From Porpolomopsis calyptriformis (taxonomy: Eukaryota; Basidiomycota; Agaricomycetes; Agaricales; Hygrophoraceae), in NCBI GenBank assembly GCA_951640195.1, contig OX621165.1:2108001-2172000 (forward strand): a stretch of DNA of 64,000 nucleotides, read 5' to 3'. Below are positions 55,517 to 64,000 of this stretch, piece by piece. The notes under the pieces are model-generated. The model was not told the origin of the DNA. It searched no databases and saw only the letters and a list, made by a program, of their open reading frames with translations. Each line of letters starts with the position of its first letter. Position 1 is the first letter of the stretch. Position numbers and translations under genes: made by a program.

Positions 55517-56208
55517 ATGTCTGCGCCAGAACCATACCCTGCTTGGGTCCGCGCACGTCTTCAAAGTATGTACGCCCGACCGCCCCGTTATGAAAACTCG
55601 TATTATGGTCCCATCGATGCCATCCTCAACAGCATTTTCCCCGCGTCCCGTCGCTTTCTTACAAAACCTCAGGCCATTCTCCGCCCGTCGTACCCAACTG
55701 AGGCGTCGGTTTATCTTCCACCAGGCTTACAACCACATCCACAGGCCTCCCGGTCATCATCTCGCATCGCTATCGTTACTGCAAATCAACCTGCTGCACC
55801 AAGTCACCGTTATAAGTTGTCTGTTGACTCTCAAGGATCTGTCGATTCTATGGGTGACACCATGCTAGCACGGAAGAAGGGTGGCTGGGAGGAGTCACTT
55901 TTCATCCCAGATTTTCTGGTGGTGAAGGGGACAGGGATGTAATTCTTGCCTTGGTGGAAGTCAAGTTGAATGACATGGAGGAATCGACCTCCATCAATCA
56001 AGTCAAAGAATATCTCGAGGCCATTCGGTCCAAGAACTACGCAGACCAGCTTGTGGCTTTCTTATGCATGGGAAGTCGGACCCTTGTTTGGATGACAGAA
56101 GGACAAGGGAATGATCGGAGACAGACTATGAAGCCCGAGGCCATTGAGACGGGTGGCCTTCCATTTTGCAATCTCATGTTGCCTGTACGGCAAGCTTATT
56201 GGTCTTGA
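55517..56208 (+). pseudogene. Small PD-(D/E)XK nuclease-fold protein, frame broken by 1 nt
   Basis: The first frame (ATG 55517) reads PAWVRARLQSMYARPPRYEN, AILNSIFPASRRFLTKPQAI and ends with WEESLFIPDF; after that it is out of frame and stops. The second frame gives SGGEGDRDVILALVEVKLND, then INQVKEYLEAIRSKNYADQL, VAFLCMGSRTLVWMTEGQG and GGLPFCNLMLPVRQAYW. Together IPDF (D at about 55910) and VEVK (55957-55965) make a textbook PD...ExK metal-binding core. The break is in a T run (TTTT where five T would restore the frame), so it may be a sequencing error. About 230 residues. Confidence 0.65.
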
Positions 56209-56474
56209 TGACAGTTACGCCCAGCTATGTTGTCGGCTGCTCTTTCTGCTGGCATGAATTGAATGGTATGATGTACTTGTAACTCGTGTGCACACTATTA
56301 CTTGCGCGTTTTCTCAACTCGTTTTTCCCATCAGCAAATCTGGGCTTCGCTGTGGGAAGTAAATCTGCTAGGTTGCATCGCTGATTGGCATAAATCAGCG
56401 GTCTTGCCGCTGATAGTTGAGTTAGCGAAGGGTCACTGATTTCAACGTCGCTGATTTTAAGTCACTGATTTTCA
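56209..56474. other. Intergenic, 3' region of the nuclease-like gene
   Basis: No gene. Several short GCTGATT/TCACTGATTT words occur near 56380-56475, next to the start of the duplicated block. Confidence 0.35.
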
Positions 56475-56657
56475 GGTTGATTTGACTAATGCTGATTTGG
56501 ATAAAACTTTTGTACTTGAATCAAGTTCAATAGGGCATAAAACTTGGGCGAGGACGGTTTGAGCAGGACGTGTTCGACGACTCGACTGAATTTCTAGCGT
56601 ATTCCTCGATCCGAATGAACACGATGACACTATTGTTGGAGTGAGCATTGATGTAAA

Positions 56658-57457
56658 CACTACGGGATGGAAAATCACCAATAACTAGTATAAATATCAC
56701 TGAAAGTCTGAAAAAAAGTGACTAAGTTATTGTAAATGGGACTCGCGTGTATTCAGTGAGTATCACTCATCACTGTTTAGAAAGTAACTTGATCACTTTA
56801 TCACTGGAAAACATCTCAAGAAGAGTTTGCACGCACTGACTATCAGTAACTGATCGACTCACTGAATAGTCATGCTATTGAAACTGACTAACTCACCAAT
56901 TATTAAAGCTAATCAATTGCACAATTATTGTAAGGCACAGTGGTAAAGTTCAATTCAGTCAGCAGCTGGGCTTGGGGGGTCCAGTGGCACTGTGCAAGGG
57001 TGCTTGGCTCGATGCAGACAGTAATCAAAGGTGGGGCATCGACATCGAATGGTACAACTATGCATTGGTGTCTATAAATAATGTGGTGAATATTGTCTAG
57101 TGGTTAAGGTTGGGTTTTTGCGTGTGCCCCAAAGTTTGTGAGTTCAAACCCAGAGTAGGGTATTTTAATAAGTCAGTGGCTAACATGCTACTGGCTACCT
57201 AGTGTCCAAATGCATGGGTATAAGGCTGAGCTATAAGCTACTAAAAACTTTTTTTCACAATTCTTTATGTTTTATTGCAGTTACTGAGTAACTGGATTGC
57301 AGTGAGCAAGTCACTACATTTTAGACAGCAAAACAAGACATTCATTGACTTTTTTATCACTGCTTTTTCCAGTGACATCACTAGAAAGTATTCAGCTGTC
57401 TGATTACTTTTCAGTGATTTTACACAATGTATTTCAGTGATTTTTCTTCCCATAGTG
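56658..57457. mobile_element. 800-bp CACTA-like non-autonomous DNA element
   Basis: The left end CACTACGGGATGGAAAATCAC and the inverted right end CACTATGGGAAGAAAAATCAC are near-perfect terminal inverted repeats of about 21 bp. The flanks carry TAAA on both sides (56654-56657 and 57458-57461), while the undisrupted paralogous site at 52828-52890 has a single TAAA. The interior has no coding frame but many CACTGA/TCAGTG words near both ends, like subterminal transposase sites. It is inferred to be mobilised in trans. Confidence 0.87.
57096..57150 (+). other. Pol III A-box/B-box-like sequence inside the element
   Basis: TCTAGTGGTTAAGG (57096-57109) fits an A box, and GAGTTCAAACC (57140-57150) fits a B box, about 40 bp apart as in tRNA genes. 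The flanks do not fold as a tRNA acceptor stem, so I do not call a tRNA. A tRNA-derived SINE fragment is possible. Confidence 0.4.
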
Positions 57458-57579
57458 TAAATGACCCTCATTGGGTTTCTACTCGAATAACGGAAAATGA
57501 CACATGTTCTCTTGAGAAAATGACTGGGGAAGATACAAACACACTTTATCATCACGGCTACGCCCACATCGAAGAACTT

Positions 57580-58749
57580 TCAGGAGAGAACAAGATGGTC
57601 ATCGGATGTACCCCATTCCACACCTTCCGCCACACAAGCTAGCTTTATCGCATCTGATCCAAAAAGTCCATCAACTGCCAAAATCTTCAAATGCACCAGC
57701 CATTCACGTCTACCCCTTACGAGCTCTTCGACCACCGTCGAAGCTAGGTCCATCCAATCCATATCAACCAATAGAACCAGGGAGACGAGTGATTGGGGGA
57801 GTGTGTCGCTCAGACGGTGTGCAATAGCATGGCTATTATCCTGGGGTGGATAACCAAGTAAAGATGAGAACGATGCCCTGACGCGCGTCAGATGTACGAA
57901 GTTGCGGAGAGAGCCAATGGAGCCAGTCTTTGGGCTTTGGCGATCGTAAGAAAAATCGAGATGAAGATCCCGGAGTGTGGTTACTACACACTCACGCATT
58001 GTGTGTCCCAGAGAAGGGAGGGTGAGTGGACAATCCTCCGGAACACCCACTAATTGGAAGGTTTGAAGCGAGGGTGATGAGCGTATGAGCAGGTTAAGTG
58101 CGTTACAGGGGAAGTTGTTGGATGCTATTCTGATATGCTTGAGATTGGATGCACAAGGCGGGTTAATATAAGGTGGGTTTGTGTTGGGGTAGATCCGCCA
58201 CGTCATAGTGTCCACTGCGGGCAAATTGAAAAATTGCTGAACAATATCCCATCTCCAGGGGGTTATAAGATGCACAGATCGTACTGATTGTAGTCCTGAA
58301 GGAAGTGGCCGGTCAAGTTGAATCTGCCAAGGGATTGGAGGGTGTGAGGCAGTGAGGAGATGGAGCTTGTGAAGAGCGGGGAGGTAAAAGAGCAGAAGGA
58401 ATGTGATGGCTCCAAGAGAGCCTTCCTCTATGGCCTGCTGTATCTCACGCGACAACCCAAGCGAGGCTGCTTCTGTGGCAAAAATAGGGGAGATATCGTG
58501 AGGAGAATAGTCCAAGAAAACGAACAGATATCGAACGTGTCTTCCGAGGTCGGGTTGACCAATAATCGTCCGTGAAAAATCATCAAATCTGGCACCACAA
58601 TGACCAATGAGGTGGACATTGCGATACAAGACCTGAGTAGCTATCGTATTGAATCTCCAGCACACTCGTGTGCAATCAAGAGCTGAATAGTGTGCGAGCG
58701 AGAGGACTTTTTCGAGGAGTTCAACAGGCAGGTCTGTAATCTTCGCCAT
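57580..58749 (-). CDS. F-box protein with LRR-like C-terminus, copy B (intact)
   Basis: Continuous frame of 389 residues from ATG complement 58747-58749 (MAKITDLPVELLEKVLSLAH). I prefer this start over the in-frame one at 58806, because the leader is frame-shifted in copy A and so is not conserved as protein. F-box: ITDLPVELLEKVLSLA to DCTRVCWRFNTIATQVLYRN. The rest has irregular leucine-rich strands (SNLKHIRIASNNFPCNALNL, LQTFQLVGVPEDCPLTLPSL, TTLRDLHLDFSYDRQS, SLVSLVLLVDMDWMDLAS), as in agaricomycete F-box/LRR-like proteins, probably SCF adaptors. Its paralogue at 53.0-54.2 kb is frame-broken. Confidence 0.8.
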   Translation of the reverse strand: MAKITDLPVELLEKVLSLAHYSALDCTRVCWRFNTIATQVLYRNVHLIGHCGARFDDFSRTIIGQPDLGRHVRYLFVFLDYSPHDISPIFATEAASLGLSREIQQAIEEGSLGAITFLLLFYLPALHKLHLLTASHPPIPWQIQLDRPLPSGLQSVRSVHLITPWRWDIVQQFFNLPAVDTMTWRIYPNTNPPYINPPCASNLKHIRIASNNFPCNALNLLIRSSPSLQTFQLVGVPEDCPLTLPSLGHTMRECVVTTLRDLHLDFSYDRQSPKTGSIGSLRNFVHLTRVRASFSSLLGYPPQDNSHAIAHRLSDTLPQSLVSLVLLVDMDWMDLASTVVEELVRGRREWLVHLKILAVDGLFGSDAIKLACVAEGVEWGTSDDHLVLS

Positions 58750-58812
58750 CTTGCTTTGTGAAAGGTTTGGATAAAAAGCCCCTGTTACCCTAACTGAAGT
58801 TGTCACTGTGAA

Positions 58813-59286
58813 ACGGTGGAACCTCCATTGAATTCATTGAGGTTCGCCCACCTATTCGTTCATCCCAAGGAGCTGGTGTCAATGCATGTATCACCACGTC
58901 AAGAGGCGATGATGAGAAATCAGCAGATGATAAGAGAGGTAAAATCCACTAGTGCATACAACATCAACGAACCGTCCTTTTCTTTGCTTGATTCGGTTGT
59001 GTTTGCGAATGTATGGCAATTTGGGTTTGCATTCCAGGCTATTGTATGAGTTTCCTACAACGATCCAAGTGAGGGTTCCTGCTTGTAGCAATGAAATAAA
59101 CTATGAAGCCATTGACAACTTGTCAATGGTTGGGTTGGTCCAGTCAAGATGCCAAAACTCTGTGATGGGTTATGCAAGGATGTAAGATAAATTGTGTAGT
59201 TAGTCAGAGTTCATTATATTTTACGCGACACTTCCATAGCGTTGAAATTTAAAAACAAAGGTGAATGGTGTACCAGGCGAACCTGT
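58813..59286. other. Intergenic, no gene
   Basis: Sequence beyond the duplicated block. Short frames on both strands show no recognisable domain. Confidence 0.4.
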
Positions 59287-59316
59287 GTAACGATCGGCAC
59301 TGGTGCCGATCGTTAC
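59287..59316. repeat. 30-bp near-perfect palindrome
   Basis: GTAACGATCGGCAC (59287-59300), TG, GTGCCGATCGTTAC (59303-59316): 14-bp perfect arms with a 2-bp centre. It lies about 110 bp beyond the 3' end of the transposase-like gene and could mark a transposon end. Confidence 0.85.
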
Positions 59317-59429
59317 GCCATACATAGGCGTGCTTTCAGGTCCCAGTTATAGTCATTTTGGAGCTAAACATGCTGGATTCGTCATATTTGATCGATATAA
59401 ATCTATTCTCAAAAAGTCCTACTAAAAAT

Positions 59430-62400
59430 TAGCGTAGCCATTGTCATCCGCATTATCCCAATCTCCTTCCCCATCATCTGGCCCAAGGTCCGAGCCATCC
59501 TCTCTCTCCCCTTCAGAATCGCTATTCTCATCATCACTGTCGACATCTTGGACCTCATCTATCTAACCTTCCACATTCTCCCAGTCAGGTCCGTCCTCCA
59601 TTTCGACATCACTAGCACCGTTTTTGTCAGGGGAGATCGTCTCCCCATGACCAACTCCTCCGCCTAGATGACGCATGTACATGTCCCGATCAGCAAATCT
59701 AAATGCCATTAGTCAATATACTGGAGAAGTATAGTGGGACTCACATCATGACATAGAAAGCTGCCCAGTTGTCTGTTTCTCTGATAGGCCGTCCAAGGGA
59801 GGTCACTGCGGTCAACAGTTCGATTGTCTGACTGTCTGCAAAGGCAGGAATGAGATGGCAACCTCGGATGACCAAAGATGGGTCTAGGAACCCAAACGCA
59901 GCCTCGTCTGTATCACAAAGGAAACCAATCTTGGGTAACCGCGCCGCTTTAGCGCCGTATCGATGACCTTCCATGGTGCCAAACCACCTAACCCACAAAA
60001 ACTCCATATGTTGCACTGATCGAATTGTTGCGAGAGGCCCGGTGTGGAGTACTTGAGCGTGGAACACGCCGAGAATGCGTGCATACCAGAAGGGATGGGC
60101 ATTAGCCACGTCCTCATGAGACTTCACCATAACGTTACAATGAGTACGCGGATTCATAGAATCTTGGTCTCGCCGGACATCGTACGTTGTGAAATTGATA
60201 CGTAGGACTTTGACTGAGTAGATACGGTTATTGACAATGCGCACGGTGTTTCGATCTGCAGGTGTGAATTGGTGTTCATCTCCGTTGTACGCGAGACCGA
60301 AGAGATGAGCAAGAAGGTGATCCTTCAGCTTAGCAACGAAGTTCTGTGGTATAATGAGGACAGATTCTTGTGAACCAAAGGCATGTACTTACATTAGTTG
60401 CAGGGTTGTATGAAGACTTCCTCATGATGGTGAAGACGTCTTGATAATGTTTGCGATTATCTGACATCTGATGATGCATTGCAGCATCACCACAAGGTAA
60501 AGGGTCGCTCTCAGAGAAGGCTACATGATGGGGATGGGCTTTCACTGGGTGTGAGGCCAGGCAGGATCGGCGGACTTGAAGGAGATGCGTTTCACGACGC
60601 TCATGTCGTGTCATTTGTCAGATAGCCTGGTTCTTGTTAGTCTTCCCATACAACCGTTTCACGCGGCGGTGCTCCATCTCTCCCTACAATGGGATTTTGA
60701 AAGACTGATAAACGAGGAAAAGAATCTAATCTTACAGTTTGCGTTGAGTATGAATCGGTGGTTCCAAATAACCGTATCACACGTGTATAATCTGGCAGCG
60801 CATGAAATTTATAAGTTGACAAATTGAGCTTCTTCGGGAGCCTTCCCTTGACAGACGGTACGGTACAAAGGATTGGTGAAGGAGTTACAGAACTGGCGGA
60901 TTGGTTAATAGATGCTGTCAGAGCAGAAGGGGCGGCTATAGGTTGAGCGCCCAATTGTTCTCCGGTTCTCGGATGAGCTCTGTTCTGTCGCCGGGTTCAA
61001 GCATCTGCTTCCTTCTGTAGCTCTACTGTGTTGTATGCTTGACATGTGACGCCTCGAAATTTCCGTAATTCATGGCCAAGCACAGCTGTGACCAATTCCA
61101 GGAGAGTCAGGGTCGAATCCGTATGCATGCGCAGCTTGGCCAGCGCGTGCCATTCCGCAAGTCAGTAAAGCAATGTAAGCACGATTTGGTTATGGGGTTC
61201 AGGAAGTAGGCCATTGAAGACAGGTATGGCGCACTATTCAGAAAGGTTAAGAAATTCCGAGATAAAAAATGAATAGACAGACTTGTAATAAGTCCTCATA
61301 ATCCCGCGCTGCAAGCTTCTTCATTTCAGAAGCATTGGTGCTGAAACGGCGGATAGTACAGCGCCCAAACGTTGGAACCTGCCGAAACCTCCAAACTTGT
61401 TTAGGCTGCTGGGGAACAACTTCAAGATAAACTATACCTGTGATCTAATTCGGTCACCAATTGACCTGCTGGAGCTGCCGCATGTAGAAGTCGTAAGAGG
61501 TGGGTGAAGACAGCCTTCCAAATTCCCAGCTCAAATTCATGCATCAAATCGACAACTAGCATCGCATATGGGTCAAACCCAAAAGGACCCAGTTTCTCGC
61601 CAAAAGAGTTCTGTAACTCATTTCAGATAGTGTTGATATCGGTGGGTAGAGCAAAAATATCGTACGAAAGTGGGAACTAAGGATTGCGGTTTGAGGAGGC
61701 ATTCCACAGCAGCGCTGGTGATACTGTAACCAAGGTTATAGATGAATTCTCGTGCTCGTGCTATGAGGGGCTGGCTGTATGATCATGCATTCGAAATCCG
61801 AGCTCTGGTATCTTGTAGATACCCAATCTTGTCAATTTGGTCCTTAGTTATCAAGCATCGAGGGCAAGGGCAGAGGCCTTTGTCCCGTAATGCAGCAATC
61901 AGTACTCTGGAAATAAAGTCAACAAATACTTAACTCGGTAGATTGAATGTAAAGGACCTACTTCTCAGGATAGTCCGCTGAGTATGTGAGGATGTGAGGA
62001 TAAAAGCGCCGCACTATACCATCCAAGCAAGTGGCGATGAATCCATGCTCGTATGCCGAAATGAAATCACTATCGAGTAGTAGATCCCACACCTTCTGCA
62101 TGAGCTCCCGGCGACAGTGAGTTATGATTGCGGCTTTACGACTACTTGTCGAGATGACATCGTTAATGGAATCAGGAAGCTGCAATCACACATCTACATA
62201 AGCTGAAAACCTTGCAAAGTATTCAAGACTCACTGAGGGAATATACGCAATATGGTGGGACGCCCCAGAACCAGGCTTAGCATGGTAGTATTTTGACAAG
62301 TTGGCAAAATACAAATAGAGCAGCCACACCTTTGCAGTTCCAAAGCTTGCAAGGTTCGTAGAATCCGACCAGAACATTAGCCCTAGCACAACCTTCTCCA

Positions 62401-63702
62401 ATTTACATCCAGGTTCGTTCTGTTGATGTTGGAGCTTCGTATCAGCTTCCAAGAAGGCATCAGAAGTATACACCTCATCAAAACACCGTTCTTCGGATCC
62501 AGAAGAGGTTTTCCGAAATCGTTTGAAAGGTGAAAAATGGAAATGGCAGGCATTCACATCTGCCAGCGCGGCTTTCATTACATAGAGGAGGGACCGGTGG
62601 TAAAGGTCTGGCACTGTGAATGCGTACCCTTGACCAGTGGGGTCTTTGTCACTGGAGGGAATGGATACGCGTATGGCAGTCTCATGCCAACCATCACCAG
62701 ACAAAGGGTTCGCTTTAGTTTCCGATATGTCAAATCGCCGATACTCACGGTGAGCATTGAAACCGGCAAGATCAGCAGGATTGAAGTCGGGTGCCCCAAT
62801 GACTTCGATTGCCAGCCGATTCACCTCAATCTGTGATTTCTGACTGCTACCTGTGATTGCCCACTCCACAAATCAGTAGATGGACATGTTGGCAAATGGC
62901 CATGGCGGCTCATGGTTCACACCCCCTCCATCCAGTTGTTTTTGAATATCCAGGGAATGGACTTGATTGGGTATGTGGGGTACAGAATAGTCAGATAAAT
63001 CCTCGAGAGGGACGAAAGCGTCTGGGTCATAGGAGGGACGATGGGGATATTCTCGGAGGAGTAAAAACCGATTTGTTCCAGTACGAAGACTGTCACGAAT
63101 TTCCTGAGAAATGGGTGGGACAATAGGTGGGGCGGGAGGTGATATAGTCAATGGGATGGGTGCAGGTCCCTCTGGAGGAATATCAATATACCTCTTCGGT
63201 AGGTGATAATTTCTCTTGGGCCTGCCTGTTGAAGTTAATGCGGGGGGTGGAGATGGTGGATCGAACGGAATTGGGGAATTTTCGATGTATGGATCTGGAG
63301 TTGAACCTTGTAATGTTGATGTAGACTGCAGCTGATTGACATAAGAAAACAGTAAATACAACAGTCTCGTGAACAACGCACCGCCTCCTCTTCTACTCTT
63401 CTCAATATTCAGGGCGCACCTTTTCTCCGGTGCTTACACTTGTTTCTCAGAATCTCTTTTCGCTTGGCCAACACTACAGCCTGATAGCGCTTGAAGGTGA
63501 GGCAAGTATTCTGGTGTTTCACAAGTCCACGCTGCGTATCGAAGACTCGTGTACAGGTCTGACAACAGAGGTATGTAGTCATACCTAAATGAAGAGTGAC
63601 ATTCATCGTATATGTGTTTACAGCTGAATGACGATCTGACCTGGAGATATCTGTACAAGCAGCCCATGTCAAGTTAATGTTAAGTTGGATTATGGAATAC
63701 AT
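59430..63702 (-). mobile_element. Degenerate Plavaka-type DNA transposon (transposase region)
   Basis: Minus-strand fragments run in the order of Plavaka transposases (CMC superfamily). An N-terminal zinc finger (LCCQTCTRVFDTQRGLVKHQ) and a Pro-rich segment are followed by VGVNHEPPWPFANMSIY-type text. The core reads ALADVNACHFHFSPFKRFRK, GLMFWSDSTNLASFGTAKVW, LYLYFANLSKYYHAKPGSG, ITHCRRELMQKVWDLLLDSD and RRFYPHILTYSADYPEK. RFRQVPTFGRCTIRRFSTNA, YTRVIRLFGTTDSYSTQT and TRTHCNVMVKSHEDVANAHP follow, then HMEFLWVRWFGTMEGHRYGA, FGFLDPSLVIRGCHLIPAFA and an acidic Asp/Glu tail ending near 59430. The frame is broken by stops (e.g. TGA after NMSIY at about 62877) and several frameshifts, so it is inactive. 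I found no clear terminal repeats. Confidence 0.82.
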
Positions 63703-64000
63703 ACCGATAATTGTCGGAACGATTGAGTTATGGAAAACATACGGACAATCCTTTGAAGGATAATAGTTTGAATGAATTGATTGTCCGCCTCAATTGAATT
63801 ATCACGAGAACTTGAAGTCATCATCACCTCCAACAACGCTTATGATTCCTGCAATGAATTGCTTTCCAGGTCGTCTATTTAACATCTGGTAAGTTTTCTG
63901 TAGACTCACTCTCAATCATGCAACCGACCTCTCTTCACCAGCATCTTTTGCCTGCGCCCCTCCCTGCTTCGCGAGCGATGAAATTGACTCAACCCATTGC
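63703..64000. other. Transposon 5' flank / window end
   Basis: No coding feature seen. A possible plus-strand leader with ATG near 63919 runs off the window edge. Confidence 0.3.

Larger units (their letters stand above)
56475..58812. repeat. Duplicated block (copy B) with internal deletion and inserted element
   Basis: Composition: 56475-56600 equals the divergent promoter and first F-box/WD40 codons (50979-51130). The block 56601-56657 equals the sequence just after the SWIB gene (52828 onward). Then come an 800-bp insertion (56658-57457) and 57458-58812, equal to 52881-54240 with the F-box gene. In copy B the F-box/WD40 start codons are frame-broken. Confidence 0.88.

Noticed and set aside
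56475..56681. A minus-strand frame containing the first F-box/WD40 codons
   Set aside because: It is the truncated duplicate of the real gene start at 51053; an 8-bp loss breaks the frame after the ATG.
57096..57160. A tRNA gene
   Set aside because: Box A and box B are present, but there is no acceptor stem pairing and the anticodon loop is too long.

Overview
The window is nuclear DNA of a filamentous basidiomycete, most likely a mushroom-forming agaricomycete. Genes are cut by many introns of about 45-75 nt with fungal splice sites. The housekeeping proteins (AP-1 beta-adaptin, Arp2/3 subunit 5, mitochondrial RNA polymerase, HEM4) are fungal. The accessory genes are types expanded in agaricomycetes: NACHT-WD40 and NACHT-ankyrin NLR-like genes, AAA-ATPase-like/PD-(D/E)XK genes, BTB and F-box genes, and a Plavaka-type transposon. 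No rRNA gene, convincing tRNA gene or CRISPR array was seen.

Layout. (1) 0.5-7.1 kb: a broken NLR 5' end, then a mitochondrial block. ATP synthase subunit h (-) and the ATPase inhibitor IF1 (+) are transcribed apart from a 65-bp gap, followed by the mitochondrial RNA polymerase (-, 13 exons reconstructed). (2) 8.2-20.6 kb: a tandem duplication of a divergent pair, a NACHT-WD40 NLR (-) and uroporphyrinogen-III synthase HEM4 (+). The left unit keeps the NLR and has a dead HEM4; the right unit keeps HEM4 and has an NLR with two in-frame stops. (3) 21.5-31.3 kb: a decayed NLR-ankyrin gene; a 914-codon intronless gene with an N-terminal helical domain and a CHORD-like Cys/His cluster; a lone NLR first exon; a Gag-like/glycine-zipper protein; an RluA-family pseudouridine synthase; and two divergent coiled-coil genes. 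(4) 31.6-38.1 kb: an AAA-ATPase-like/PD-(D/E)XK pseudogene and a large NACHT-ankyrin NLR damaged in its NACHT region and by a 1-nt frameshift. (5) 38.1-52.8 kb: AP-1 beta-adaptin, Arp2/3 subunit 5, BTB genes, a SUR7/PalI membrane protein, a ConA-like protein, an F-box/WD40 protein and an RSC6/SNF12 SWIB protein. (6) 52.8-58.8 kb: a second segmental duplication (F-box gene copies) in which the SWIB gene was lost from the copy and an 800-bp CACTA-like element inserted. (7) 59.4-63.7 kb: a degenerate Plavaka-type transposase.

Biologically, conserved organelle and trafficking genes alternate with islands of fast-evolving NLR-type genes. The NLRs carry nearly identical tandem repeats, whose variation falls on a few residues, like fungal heterokaryon-incompatibility NLRs. 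Three dispersed copies of one short NLR first exon encode an Asn-rich segment that resembles the amyloid signalling motifs (RHIM/PP type) used in fungal programmed cell death. All functional assignments come from reading the translations; no database search was run.
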